In this document: one piece after another, positions 1 through 12,500 of the stretch | How positions within the stretch are numbered: the first letter of the stretch is position 1 | Layout: every line of letters begins with the position of its first letter | From: Paulinella micropora | Lineage: Eukaryota; Cercozoa; Imbricatea; Euglyphida; Paulinellidae | Length of the DNA stretch: 64,000 nucleotides | NCBI GenBank assembly: GCA_019918135.1 | Contig: WBZZ01000691.1 | Location: 97,501-161,500, forward strand | Direction of reading: 5' to 3' | Position numbers and translations under genes: made by a program | The notes under the pieces: generated by a model | The model's database searches: none | Told to the model about the DNA's origin: nothing | The model's input: only the letters and a program-made list of their open reading frames with translations

Positions 1-322
1 TGGGCACTATGAGATTAATCCACATGCAGCTTTCAATGTCCGACGCGTGATAAAAGAAAAAAAATGTCACTTACTGCCTTCGTCGCCTTGCGCGAACCCC
101 TTTGCCAGGTGGCGGGCCGCCAACAAAAGTCAAGTCAAACTTCGACTCCTCCAGAATGTCCCATATTTTGTTAGGGATGGCGCCCAAAGATAAGTCAAAA
201 GGAATGTCAAGCACTCCTCTAGGCAGTGACTGAATAGTCCACGCAGTGTGGTCTTTGTCTCGAAGGGTAATAGTATCATCCCATGTCTCGAGATTTTTCG
301 CGTCTTTGTACACCGGTAAATA
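1..322. other. No supported gene; flank downstream of retroelement pol
   Basis: This stretch lies past the 3' end of the minus-strand retroelement pol. I see no coding region with family resemblance, no purine tract on the element's sense strand, and no LTR edge. The 3' LTR, if it survives, may lie outside the window. Confidence 0.4.
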
Positions 323-3300
323 TTATCTAGCTTTTGGATCCTCAACAGGGTCCATGCTTCTCCAAAAATGGAGTACCGGTTGTATCGTTTTTGCTGCTAA
401 GGATCTCTTCGATGTCCGTGCTGCCCGTGTAATCTGCGGGACCGCCACAGCTCGCATGAGATAAAGATCTGAGAGAGTGTCATCGGCAACATGAGATTCT
501 GCCGGTCTCAACAGATAAAAAGCGTCTCGGACCCACTTGATGGCCGCAATCGCCTCTCCTTCCTTCCATCGCACATGTCGAATGTCCACATTACCCGCGT
601 TCGGGTTAGTGTCCTTCTCCCCTCCTCCTCCATGGACATCCGTCGCTCGCGTCGACCTTGCCACCTTCCTCGGTTGGTTGAAGATGAGATCGTTTTGCGC
701 TCTCCTCCTCTGCGCCTCCGTGAACTTCTCCTTCGTACCGCCGCGGACTATGGGGGCTTTAGACTGAGTCCCCGCCGCGCTTTTGCGGTTTGAGTCTTCC
801 TTACTCTCCTTCTCGGTCTCCTCCTTCTCCGTGACAGGTGCCCGATAGGCATTCTCCTCCTCTAAGGTATCCTCCTTCTGTACAGGCGGTACCTCTTTGA
901 AGTCCTCCTTCATCCGTTTCAACGCCTCCTCAACGGATTCATCCTCAAGTAAGAAGGGGTCATATTTGATCAGCCTTCGAACATTCACAATCTGCATCTT
1001 CCCTCTACCCCTGATCTTATAATTCAGAGGTCCCATCTGTTCCATGATCTGGTATGGTCCTTTCCAGTGGGTAAACAGCTTAGAGCTAACCCCCTTAGGG
1101 ACTTGAGGATGGTACAAGAGTACAATATCCCCAACCTGGAAACGGACTTGATCTAAGTGCGCTTGTCGCACTCCTTGTGCGTCAGTCTTTCTGCGCTCCG
1201 CCTCCCTGGGCGCCGCAACTATTTGTTCCGCCTCCATCTTCGCTCTTAGTCTCATCCCGAACAACTCATCCTCATCTGCCCAAGTGTCTTTTGGATGCAG
1301 AAGTGAGGTTGGGATATTAGGCTCTCGGCCGTAAACCAATTGATATGGCGAGACTGAGCTCCTGGCTCCTCCTAATGCCGATGAGGGTAGACAGTTCATT
1401 GCAAAGGCAAATGAAGGTGCTGCCTCCACCCAGGCTCTCTGATTCTCCTTCTTCATACAGTACATCTTAAGCGAGGCTTTGAGAGGTCTATGTACCCGCT
1501 CGATCTTGCCATTCGCTCTCGGGTTATAGGCAGTAACATATTGCCATTTCATCCCGTAGTACTTAGATAGTCTGTCGATGACTTCATTATTAAAGTCAGA
1601 ACCTCGATCAGAACATATCTTTCTAGGCACTCCGATCTGCGAGACGATCCTATCGATCAGAGCCTCCGCAGTTGTCTTGCCTGTAGCGTCCTTAACAGGA
1701 ACAACCCAGACATAATTGGTGGCTCGATCTATTGCGGTAAGAAGGTATCTGTACCCTTCTGCCGATTCGGGGAAAGGTCCCACATGATCGATGTGTAAAA
1801 ATTCAAACATCCCGGCGTGTAACGGGAATGTACCGATCAGGCCAAAGTTCGCCTTCAGCGGTGTCTTTGTGGTTTTGCATGGGATGCATGCGTCCACTTC
1901 CCTGTCTATCTCCTCCTTCATCCCTTTCCACCAAAATCGCCTCGCTATGAACCAATGAGTTCTTTGTCGACCGGATGTGCCAGTAAGGGGCAGTTATGGG
2001 CTGCGACATATATAAAGCGCCTCAACTTCTCTGGTACCCAGAGAGTCCATTTGTCAGGCTGTGATGCAAATTTGCCATGCTGGCCCTTGTACCACAATAG
2101 CCCATCTCTCCACGCCATCTCCTTCATCTGATCTTTGATCTGTGGAGTCTTTTTAAGCTCATTAGGGTTCTTGTATAACGTTATGAGCTCCTTGAACTCC
2201 GGATCCGTCGCCTGTTGCTGCCTCCACGCGGTAGGCGAGGCGATATGAATAGTACCGTCCTCCAACCTTACTCCTACCCTTTCCGGGTCTTCATCAAGCT
2301 CGCTTCGACTTTCCTGTGGAGGTTCAGTACAGACCTCAGTCGTCTCCTCCTCTTCTTTTATATTCGCCTTCACGTTCTCGTATGCCTCATAAGACCACTC
2401 AGCGTCTTCGAGAACATGCGCCTCACAGCATATGCCATGCTCCGGGCCTTGAGGACTATATCGTAGACCCGTGCGGTCATAACGAACGCCTCTTGCCATC
2501 TGCATCGCCTCTATGTGGCTCACCTCGTATACCTTGTCCGTGGACAGGTCCATCATCTCCACTGATGATACGAGAGCCGACACCTCCGACTGAAACTCTA
2601 GCCTGGAAAGGCTATCAGCGACTACGTTTCGCTTTCCCGGTAAGTAGACCATCGTGAAATTGAAACATGACAAGAAAGCTTGCCACCGCGCCAAACGGCC
2701 GGTTTCTTCATGATTCATCAACCAAAGAAGGTTGTGATGATCGGTCCTAACCGTGAATAGAGGTCCTCCCCACAAGTATTCTCTGAGCCTCTTGAGAGCC
2801 AATACTACTGCCAACGCCTCCCTCTGTCGCGTGCAGTAATTTCGCTCCGCCGCACACAGCTTTCTACTAATAAACATGATCGGGCGCAACTTTTTCTCCT
2901 CATCTTCTTGTTGCAGCACCGCGCCAATCGCAAACTTAGATGCATCCGTGTCGACTACGAACGGTTTCGTAAAGTCGGGCATCATAAATACTAATCCGCC
3001 GTCCTTGGGATCTTTATAAATGATATCTTTGAGCGTATTAAACGCCTGCAAAGCCTCCTCATCCCACTTATCAAAGTCTCCAAAATCAATCATCTTCTCC
3101 AGCTTAGCCCGAGTTGCACCCCAATCGGGTATGAACTGGCTGTAGTACTGTGCCATCGCAAGAAAAGAGTGTAACTCCGTGCGATTCTTTGGCAACTGTC
3201 TACTCATGATCTCCTCCCTCTTTTCGCGCGATATCGAGACCCTATTATGAGAAATCTCGTAACCCAAATACGTCACACTTGTCCTGGCAAGCTGACATTT

Positions 3301-5817
3301 CTTTAGGTTGCATTTCAGGCCAAATGCTCCGATGCGCCTGAAGACATCTGACAAGTGATCGATATGCTCTTCCATTGTGTTAGAGTATACGATGATGTCA
3401 TCGATGTAACAAAATGCATATTCTCCCGCCTTCTGTCCTCTCCTTCTCATAAAACCATCCTCCGACTGGTCGTCATATTGACCGCTCAACATCTTCTGCA
3501 TCGCCTTCTGAAAGAACCCCGGGGCCTGTTTGAGTCCCATTGGAAGCACCTTCCACTGGTATATTTCCATACCCACAACGAATGCAGTCAGCCATCTGGA
3601 TTTCTCGTCCAGTGGTATCTGCTAGAAGCCGTTCTTAAGGTCAATGACCGAATAGAATTTAGCATTCCGCAGCACCCTTCTGCCTTCTTCTAAGGTCGGC
3701 AGAGGATTTCTCTCTTCCTCTAGCACCTTATTCACACGGGCATAATTGATCGTCAAGCGCCATTCTCCTCCTGGCTTAGGGACGATTTTCGGTTGAGAGA
3801 CAATTGGAGATGTAGATCTCTCAATAAAGTCCTCATCGAGCAACTGTCTCACATTCTCCTCCGCTATTTTTGCCTCATGTATGCTCAAATTTGCCCTCCG
3901 TGGTGCCGGAGATGGCTCCGCACCCGGTATCTTGTAAATGACAGCAGTGAATTCATCCGACTTTACACCACCTGCCCGAGGAGGGTCGAAAATTTCTCTG
4001 TACGCCTCCATCTTAGCTTTGAGAAACGCCTTCTCTCTCTCCGAACCCACTCCTTCTTCTAAAATTTTCCGCGCCGCCGCTTGGAAATCTTCCTCCGACA
4101 TCTTCTTATGCTCCTTGAGGGGCGCTAAGTCCTCCTCCAAACTCAAATCTTCCTCGGACAAATCGTCTAGTCCCGTTCTTTCATACGTGACTGTGTCCGG
4201 CTCATCATCATGACCCAGCCCGACAAGCATATCAATAAGGTTCGCGTATTGTATCGGAGCCTTACGGGTGTAGAAACCATCAAAGCATGTGAAAGCTTGA
4301 GGTATCAATTTCAACTTGTCCTGGGCTCTGAGCTTTTGCTTGTATGCACTGCTCTGCTCCCGAGACCCGAGTCGACAAGCCACCACTAACTGTTGCTTGC
4401 GAGAAGGAACAGGTATAGGATGATCAATAAGCCGGTCCCTTATCTCCTGTGCCCAGATCGCCTTCTCATTGTATGGCAGAATGACAGTATACGGCTTGTT
4501 ACTCTCAAATAGAGTCCGTAGACACTTTTTCACTTCAGTTAATGAGCGCGGCCAGGTAGGCACATCGCCCCAAAAGTTCGTGATAAAAGTTTTAATGTCA
4601 TCCGCTGGAGTATCGGGGATACGCCCCTTCCTCCTTGGCACAAACGCCTCTCTCTTCTCATCTGACACCTTCGCATGGTAACAGTAGCCATTAGTAATAT
4701 GGACATCTGCCCCGCCACCTTCTGCGAATCTGGCCAACGACGGGCACTGTTTCGCAACACATATTATCTCCTCATTACGCGCTACGACTAAGTCATCAAT
4801 AGACTTTCTGTCCCATGCGGGAATCGTAACCGTATACGCCTGCATCTCCGTCTCCCAATTGTCGGTCCAGGTCAGTTCCTCCGGCACTGTGACATAGGGG
4901 TGTACATAGGCTTCAGTTGCCTCATGTACGAAGGCCAACTTTTTCCTCTCCGTTGCTAGACTCAGCTCAAAAGCCTCGTATGAGTCAGTAGCAGTCATCG
5001 GATTAATATCCTCCTCCTCTCCATTCTTCACTCCATAAATCACCCGCCGTGCGGCGCAATCGATCACAGCCCCCATCGTAGCCAATTGGTCATACGACAG
5101 CAGGATTGAACCGTGGTAATCGGGGACAACATAGAGGTCCGCACGATATACTCGACCGGATTTCAATTTGAAAATTAATGTGACGATGCCCGTAATTTCC
5201 ATACGGCTGCCTACCCCTTTTAGGGTCCCCTTTGTTTTCCTAATGTTTTTGTCCACCCATGTCCGGTGACTATTCAAAAACTTCTGGCCGACAATATTAA
5301 TATTCGCCATCGTATCATTACCAACTTTTAATGTGGTTTGTAAAGTTTCACAAAAGAGGTCAGTGTAGCATAGCGCGTCTGGTCTATGTAAACTAGCCGC
5401 TAGCACATGAATTTTTCGTTCTAGGGTTTTGAGTCTAAGCTCAAGTTCCTTGTCCTCTTCTCGTTCTCCCCCCTTTTCCGCCAACTTAACTTCTTGAGTC
5501 TCCGGGGCTTCCGGTATCTCGAGTGTCTTTTGGACAGAGTCTGGTACACCGAGTGTACTCGTGTCTATAGCAGAGACTATTGAGTCCTTTGGCGGGGGTA
5601 AGGTCCGCTGCTTCTTCGTAGGAGAAGACCTAGCCTTTGGTTTCGGCTTCCTCTCCTCCATCGCCTTCTTCGCCTTCCTATTCGCATCATTTATCATATT
5701 AGCTCTCGAAGGATGAACTAGCAAGTGCTTACCTTGAGGCTTGTGAGGCTGTGTGCCTTCACCTTCACGTCTGGGAGGAACGGAACCGTTCGTATCCTGT
5801 TCAGCAACAGTAGGCAT
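323..5817 (-). pseudogene. Pol: protease, reverse transcriptase, RNase H, integrase
   Basis: Domains run in Ty3/gypsy order on the minus strand. An aspartic protease is suggested near 5260-5330 by a DTMANINI active-site-like motif, with ILLSYDQL further on near 5070-5120. RT fingers and palm begin near 3840 (PKPGGEWRLTINYARVNK), with LPMGLKQAPGFFQ near 3530 and the catalytic YIDD near 3400. RNase H is recognised near 2955 by VVDTDASKFAIGAVLQ. Integrase shows the retroviral rve core with HIDHVGPF near 1795, CSDRGSDF near 1600 and KIERVHR near 1505, the D,D,E pattern; a GPY/F-type segment (WKGPYQIMEQ) lies near 1060. The C-terminal part is a charged tail without recognised domain. About two breaks interrupt the reading frame, so it is a fossil pol. 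Confidence 0.9.
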
Positions 5818-5892
5818 AACTGTGACTGTCGGATTAAAAAGAACAGTTTTTATCTCCTTCTCTCTCTTCTTTTCCTCTCTCTTCTCCTCCCG

Positions 5893-8184
5893 TCAGTCTA
5901 CGACGACAACACGCTCACCTGAGCCGGTGTCTTCGTCTTGACGTCCCCCCTCCGTAGCGGTATAAGCTTGCTGGGGGTAGTTGGAGCTGGAACTGGTGCT
6001 ATAATTCCAGTATCCGTGTCCTCTGGGAGGGCGCGCTGGGGTCCGTCCTCCCCTTCCACGAAAGCCTCGTCCTCGTGGTGCCGCCCCTCTTGCTGTCCCT
6101 CGGGACCCTCGTGACGATCCTCTCGTCTCTCCTCCTCCTCTAGTCGGCGCCTTTGATCGGCCCGATGTCTCTCTCTTCTCCCTTCTCTTCATTCTGTCAA
6201 GGAAGTAAATGATGGCCTCCCGGAACTCCGCATCCGAGACCATATTCGCATTCCACCTCCCCTCCTCCAACTCCTTCTTGTACATGGCGTACATGGTCTT
6301 TTTCATGCCTTCGAGCTCTCTAAGGAAAAAATTTCGCTGCCTATCATCAAGAGAGTCGTGGCTGAAGAGGCAATTGCCTACTCCTTTCTGTGCCTCATGC
6401 TTACACGCCATGTATGAAAAATAGCGGTAGCACGGCGTCGGCTCATCATCTCTCCCCCTCTTGAGACCTGCCGTTCGAGTTGCATGTGCTGCTTGAGCAC
6501 CTCCAACCCCCTGTGTCGCGGCACTGGAGAATGACTCGGTGGCCGTGTCCAATTCGGAACACGCGTCGAGCACCTCCTTGAACAGGTCGCCCGGCGGAGT
6601 AGCCGCTACAGTCCTCTCGTATATATTCGTTTCTAAAAAATCCGCCGTCTTCACCGCCGTGAAGGTCGGACAGGACTGTATGATCCTTGCGAGCTTGCTC
6701 GGGTGTCGTGTACACAAAGCACTCAGGAAGTACAAAATGATAGACTTCCGGCTATAAAAGAGCCCGTACTTGGCGCTGACCTCAGTGAGGATCGCTGCCA
6801 ACCTCGTGCCAATGCCCAGCCCTTCGTTCACCTCTTGAAAAATCTCAAACCCAATCAAAGTACCAGTGCACAGGTGCTGATACCCATGAGTTTTAAAGTA
6901 TTGCAAGAGGACGGCAACTGGCACCGTGCATTGCAGGTCTGAGGCTGCTCTCCTAGCCGCCACCTCTACCGCTCTCATCGCCTTGTACTCCCCAACATCA
7001 AACCCTTGTGTGATGATTGATGGGTCCAACAAGGTGTACAACGCCTCATACTCCTGTGTTTCGTCCGTTGGATGCTGCTTCATACAAGCATCAATTCTTC
7101 TGAGCTTGTCTCGAAGGTTCGCATCCGTGTCCTTCTGACTCGCTGTCTCTGCATACAGCGTCAGAGCAGTGGCATCGGACTTTGTATATTTTTGGAAGGC
7201 CTGTATGATAGCCTGTCTGTCCTTTTTGTCATTACTGTTGACAATAACAGTGGTAGGCGCTGAGCTAGTCGCAGGGGCCGAAGGGGCTGTGTGGGCTGAC
7301 GGGGCGGAGCGGCCCGAGGGAGCCATATAAGATCCAGAGGAATATTTCGGTCCCTTTGTTCCCGCCGCCTTGGCTAATGCAATCTTTGCCTCCATCTCCT
7401 TCTTTTCTTTCTCAGCCGCTAGCTCTTTGATATACAGCTCTTGGGCATGATGAAAAAAAGACAGGATCTCAGCTGCCTTCCGAAGGAACAAGGCCTTCTC
7501 CGCCAACTCCTTCTCTCCCGCTTTATTGGTGGGGGGTGGTGCGGCCGTCCCCTCCAAGATCGTATGATCCTTCGTGAAGACCCACCTCTTCCATGCGTCA
7601 TCCTTCACCAAGGCAGCATGCAGCTTCTTCATCCTCGTCACCCCTCCAGCTTCGCCTTCTATTTCCCTCAGGGCCGGGTGAAGGTCCCTGCCAAACTGGG
7701 TGTGTTGGAGTTTACCCAGGTCCACTAGCTTGGCCTCCATAAGTTTCAGAGACACATCCATGACATTGATCTGTCCTTTTGGATTCCTGAACTTAAACTC
7801 CTTTTCCACTCTCTTTATTGAATCAATGTCCTGACCAGGATCGAGCAACCTAGCCAGTGCTCTTGTGTTCCATGGCAGCACAGTCTTTCCAGTCTGGTAC
7901 TCAAAGAGTATAGCACACTCAAACACTGTCCATGAGAGGTCGAGTAGCTCCAGTAAAGACATATTGTCCCCAAATGAGACATGTTGCACCTGTAACTGTG
8001 CACCGTCGTCTCTGAGGAATTCTGCGAGAGGCAGAGCTTGCCTTGGGAGAGGGTAACAGATGTCCTCCTTCTTCAAGGGTTGTCCCCATCGCATTTCTTG
8101 GGGAATGTATAGCCATTTATAGGCCTCATCCTTCCCTTTCTTCTCCTCAAACTCCTTCTTACTTAGTTTGCCATATTCGGCCAC
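5893..8184 (-). CDS. Gag-like protein with CCCH finger and RGG-rich tail
   Basis: A 763-residue open frame lies upstream of pol. Its N-terminal two thirds are mostly helical and charged, with a lysine/glutamate-rich coiled stretch around residues 230-275 and an Ala/Ser/Pro linker around 285-315. Near residues 595-620 there is a Cys/His cluster (CYRYFSYMACKH followed by NCLFSH) that fits a CCCH zinc finger rather than the CCHC knuckle usual in Gag. The C-terminus, about residues 675-735, is rich in RG/RGG (GRGFRGRGGR), a known RNA-binding composition. The pol frame follows in the same reading phase after a short spacer, an arrangement compatible with stop read-through known in some retroelements. 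The Gag role is inferred from position and RNA-binding features; no capsid motif was recognised by eye. Confidence 0.75.
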   Translation of the reverse strand: MAEYGKLSKKEFEEKKGKDEAYKWLYIPQEMRWGQPLKKEDICYPLPRQALPLAEFLRDDGAQLQVQHVSFGDNMSLLELLDLSWTVFECAILFEYQTGKTVLPWNTRALARLLDPGQDIDSIKRVEKEFKFRNPKGQINVMDVSLKLMEAKLVDLGKLQHTQFGRDLHPALREIEGEAGGVTRMKKLHAALVKDDAWKRWVFTKDHTILEGTAAPPPTNKAGEKELAEKALFLRKAAEILSFFHHAQELYIKELAAEKEKKEMEAKIALAKAAGTKGPKYSSGSYMAPSGRSAPSAHTAPSAPATSSAPTTVIVNSNDKKDRQAIIQAFQKYTKSDATALTLYAETASQKDTDANLRDKLRRIDACMKQHPTDETQEYEALYTLLDPSIITQGFDVGEYKAMRAVEVAARRAASDLQCTVPVAVLLQYFKTHGYQHLCTGTLIGFEIFQEVNEGLGIGTRLAAILTEVSAKYGLFYSRKSIILYFLSALCTRHPSKLARIIQSCPTFTAVKTADFLETNIYERTVAATPPGDLFKEVLDACSELDTATESFSSAATQGVGGAQAAHATRTAGLKRGRDDEPTPCYRYFSYMACKHEAQKGVGNCLFSHDSLDDRQRNFFLRELEGMKKTMYAMYKKELEEGRWNANMVSDAEFREAIIYFLDRMKRREKRETSGRSKAPTRGGGETRGSSRGSRGTARGAAPRGRGFRGRGGRTPARPPRGHGYWNYSTSSSSNYPQQAYTATEGGRQDEDTGSGERVVVVD

Positions 8185-8226
8185 AAACCTCGCTTCCTCT
8201 CTCCCTTCTGCTCCTCCTCGACTTCC

Positions 8227-8297
8227 TCTGCTCCTCCTGTGTCAAAGGAAGGCGCAGTAAAAAATTGATTCTCTGCTCCTCCTGTGTCAAAGGAAGG
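8227..8297. repeat. Short direct repeat, period 45
   Basis: Two copies of a segment beginning TCTGCTCCTCCTGTGTC lie 45 bp apart in the pyrimidine-rich leader upstream of gag on the minus strand. They differ only at their 3' edge. This is a local tandem duplication, probably in the retroelement leader. Confidence 0.7.
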
Positions 8298-8300
8298 TGC

Positions 8301-9253
8301 CAGATCTCCTCCTTCTGCATGAGAGTCAACGAACTCCTCTTCGTTTCCTGGGGTTCGCTCACTCTCCCCCCTCCTTCCTGCCAGTCTTCAGACCTAGTAG
8401 ACATGGATGCTGAAGGAATACGGATGAGACAGAGTTGTTTCTACCCAGTAATTGCTCTGTTCGTCTATGAGGAACGAATAGAGAGAAAAAACGAAAAGAC
8501 AGTATAGAGAGAGAGCGTCTCACCTCTATGTCTTATGTGTTTTTTTTTTTTTTTTTTTTTTTTTTTTGTGAGAAAGAAGTAATCTGTACGACTTTCTCTG
8601 AAAATTTGATCTCCTTCTCCACTCCTCTTTTCTTTTTTCTCTTTTTGTTGTTGTATCTGTTATGAGGTACGAGGACCTATGTACAGATAATGTCAAAGAG
8701 GCTAGAGAAGCACTCCTTGAGAAGTCGACTTGTCGTCTGACACTTGTTCATACCTATTGTCGAAAGACAGTCAGAGATTTGCAAAAATACTCTGATGTGT
8801 GTGGTTTGAGAGGCAACAAAGTGCACAGACTTGAAAGGTAGAGTACTACGCTCGTGTCCTTCAAGTTTGTTTGTATCTGTGAGTGTTTGTTTGTACGTCT
8901 GTTGACCTACTCTGTCTCTGTCTCAAGAGAGAACAAAAGAACAGCTACGAGGTCTGGTGTCTGGCCTCCTTGTGAGGACACAGATACAGGCTGTGGAGAG
9001 GGTACTGAGACACCTACTCACAAACGCCTAGACGTCTAGTTTTGCAAAAAGAGCTGTGTGGGGATGTGCTGGAGTATTTGTTTTTTGGAACACCTACTCA
9101 GAAGAGATAGGTCTGTCCAATTTTTCTTTCTGCTGTTCCAAAAACAAGCCAGAAAAGAAATCAGCCTTGTGTTGGTGACTCCAATGTTACAATCCCCGAA
9201 GATAGCTCAATAAAAAGTCGGTAATACAACCAGACACAAATCCCCAAAAGAGA
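8301..9253. other. Non-coding interval with a 28-nt poly(T) run
   Basis: No coding region is supported here. A run of 28 T lies at 8540-8567 (poly(A) on the minus strand), preceded by several GA-rich stretches. The interval probably holds the retroelement leader or 5' LTR, or a separate poly(A)-tailed insertion on the minus strand, but no LTR pair, primer site or SINE head was recognised. The left edge of Polinton copy 1 is placed near its end only because the first plausible Polinton reading frame starts at 9254. Confidence 0.4.
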
Positions 9254-9442
9254 ATGATGTCTCGTTATATTAGCTCAGTGAAGCCGAAAAGAAAACGGCA
9301 ACAGACCAAGGTTAAAATGGCATTAGGTCAAATCCGGCCAAACGATATTGAAAATAATTGGAAAAAACTAGGTGCACCTGACACCAGAAAAAGGGTACTT
9401 TTTACCGGCTATCCGGGGGGTGATGCCTACACAGCGGGCTGA
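9254..9442 (+). CDS. Small basic hypothetical protein at Polinton left edge
   Basis: A 62-residue open frame with a strongly basic N-terminal third (KPKRKRQQTKVK) and no recognised domain. It precedes the fibre gene on the same strand. It has no visible counterpart in copy 2, where the neighbouring gene on the integrase side is a 172-residue protein on the opposite strand relative to the fibre. It may be a remnant of a longer gene cut at the element edge, or chance. Confidence 0.3.
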   Translation: MMSRYISSVKPKRKRQQTKVKMALGQIRPNDIENNWKKLGAPDTRKRVLFTGYPGGDAYTAG

Positions 9443-9525
9443 ATCGATAGCGGGAGTGTGTCAGCACGACCATCTCGTAGAGTGATTACGCCCTTCGGGC
9501 AGTAAAGCGCAATTCTAAAATATCT

Positions 9526-12500
9526 ATGTCGCAATATAAATCCTTACTCGGCTTGTCAGAAATAGCGACAGACAGCCTATCAATCCAACCTTGACCTTAC
9601 CAACACAAACATAGTCGGTCTGAATACAGACAGAGTGCCAGAAGATGCCGACCCCGTAAATCTTTATTACACTGACGGTCGATTTGATACACGTCTCGCT
9701 TTAAAATCATCAATTGATATCAAAGAAAGAAAAAATTTATACTACACAGAGCAACGAGTAAGGGATAATGACGAAGTCAAAGCCTCAACTCAACACCGCT
9801 CTAATACTTCCAATCCGCACCGAACCAGTTTATATAATTTGATAGACACAAACATATTTGCACAAGCGAGCGGTCAATACTTAACTTACAACGATGTAGA
9901 AGGTAAATGGAAGAATACCGCACTCGGTTCAATTGATACACTTTCAGATGTGGTTATAACCGCACCAATAGCAATGAATAGTTATCTAACATATAATTCA
10001 ATAAACTGGGTAAATAAAACATTTCCGATAAATGTTGATGAAACAGGAAATATTAGTATGGGAAGGAAGAATATAACAGGAGTTAATTTACTAAATACCA
10101 AAGATGTTGATGAATGGATATTTGAACACCAAGATAATAATGATAAAGTTTCAGCGAGTGGAAGTATAGATAGCCACAGCGATGTGACAATATCAGGCTT
10201 TCCAGCAGATAACCAATTACTCATTTATAGCACAGGCCCATGGAGAAACACCACACCACCCTTTCTTAGATTAGACGGAACTGCTAGTATGACGGGAGGG
10301 CTAAATATGGGAAACCAAAGTATAACAAATGTAAATCAACTAAATGGCAGGTCTATCACAACTTGGTTATCTGAGCATGATACGAACACTGCAAAAGTGT
10401 CGGCGAGTGGAAGTATTGATACACATAGCGATGTAATTATAACAACAGCATCAGATAATCAACTACTCATTTATAGCACTGGACAATGGAGAAACACAAA
10501 CTCGCCCTTTCTTAGATTAGACGGCACTGCTAATATGACGGGAGGACTAAATATGGGAAACCAAAGTATAACAAATGTGAATCTGGTTGATGGTGTGGAT
10601 GTTTCTGTCCTTGATAGTTCGGCAGTTAAAACCTCAGGAAACCAAACCATAGCAGGAATTAAGACATATAGCAGTGGTGTTGAAATTACTGGGAATTCAA
10701 TCAATTCAACAACAAAAGGCACATTCATTGTTTTCAATTCTACAAGTAATATCGGTTCTATTGCTAGTTTGGATATGAAAACTGCAACATATTATAACTT
10801 TGAAATTTCTGCGAAAAAAATAAGTTTTATTATTGACGGGACGATTGTTTCGTGGTTCAATGCTACGGGCTTAGATTGTAATAGTAGTCGTATTGTTAAT
10901 CTAGGAGCACCACAAAATGCGAATGAAGCAGTAAATAGGCAATATCTGGATGACAATTGTGTAAAACTAACAGGAGACCAAACCATAACAGGAATTAAAA
11001 CATCAACGGGACGAGCACTGTGATAAAATATCTAACTTTAACAAACCAAGCAGACTTTAATAATCAAACTATCATTAATGGTGGAAATGTAACATATAAC
11101 GGGGCGAGGATATTAAACCAAAATGTAGGAGATATATTCTTTTCACAGACATCAGGAGATTATCAGTATTTCTTATTTACTCTAAATATTGCTACAAGTG
11201 GAACCGCGAACCAACGAGGTTATGTATTTACGAATGTAGCATTTGATGTAAAGGAAGCGGGACTTTATATGTCAAAACTTTTGGATAATAAAAGTGCTTC
11301 GTCTGACATTGTCCGTTTTAACAATGCTGGCGGTATGCGGTTTTATGGTGCTTTGGATATGAACTCAAACAACATAACAAATGGTGGAACAATAACGGGA
11401 ACTACATTAACGGCAACTGCTGGAATAACTGCAACTACATTAACGGCTAGCGGAAAGATTACGGCGAGTGGTGCTAAAATACTGCTTCATGATGTTTTCA
11501 ATCAAGGAGGAAACAATACAGGTATATTCTTTTCTAGTCTTACCGACTATAACTGGGGAATGTATATGGTGTCGTCTGGGGTTGGCAAATCATTTAGTGG
11601 AGGAACAGCCGTGGCTGGAAACGATTTTAGTGCTGAAGCAATCAGGTTTAGAGTTGCCAATGCAGGAACCCAAGGTTTTATATGGGAGAATTCTTCAGAA
11701 CAATTGTTAATGTCATTGAATGGGGCGAACGGGACTTTATGGACAAAAGGATTAATAACGGCTAGTGCGGGTATATTAACAACAACAGTAACAACAAGCG
11801 ACAACATAGTGGTAGGTGCTGGAAAAAGTGTTTTTATTGACAGAAATGCACTAGCCAACAATAAACTGGTTTTATGGGACGGAGGAACACCATCAACGAC
11901 TGCATTTTTTGGATTTGGTATCGCGAGCCAAACTTTGGTTTATAATATTAATTCTTCAACAGATACCCATATATTTTATTATGGTGGTACAAACGAATTA
12001 TTCAGAATTAACAACGGAGAAGTTAAGGCATCAAGGTTATTAAATGCGACCGCGGGTATATCAACAACAACAGCAACCGCGAGTGGATTAATAACGGCAA
12101 ATGCGGGTATATCTGTTGTTAATAGCACAGTCGACATACGTGGAGAAGCAAGAAGTGGGTCTCATGCTACACCAGTCGAATTATATGTCACAGCCAATCT
12201 TGGAGCATCTTCTGCTGGCGTTGAATTCAGACACAGCAACGGGACACAGGGAGTTGGTTTCGGTTATAATTTAATATATGCTACGGGAAGCAATACCAAT
12301 CAAGATTTAAATTTTTATGCGAGGGGGACTGGAGTAATCTATGCTCAGAGTGATACAAGCATGACGACAGCATCCAGCGGATTTTTAACATTAAGAAAAA
12401 GACCATCAAATACGACCAACCCCCAAATATTTATGAAAGCAGGAGATGCATCAGGTTATGCGGTAGTAATGAATACAGGTGGATTATTACATGCTTGGTC

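Larger units (their letters stand above)
323..8184 (-). mobile_element. Ty3/gypsy-type (Metaviridae-like) retroelement, internal region
   Basis: The minus strand carries gag followed by pol in the order protease, reverse transcriptase, RNase H, integrase, which is the Ty3/gypsy order (Copia has integrase before RT). Gag is open throughout; pol carries about two breaks, so the copy is not whole. I could not find LTRs, a primer-binding site or a polypurine tract, so neither the element's ends nor its age by LTR divergence can be given. No chromodomain is seen after the integrase. It sits directly beside the left edge of Polinton copy 1, which has no integrase side in this window, so the retroelement or a linked rearrangement may have removed that end. 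Confidence 0.9.

Noticed and set aside
8300-9250. 5' LTR of the Ty3/gypsy-type element
   Set aside because: No second copy is in the window, and no convincing primer-binding site next to a TG...CA-bounded segment could be found.
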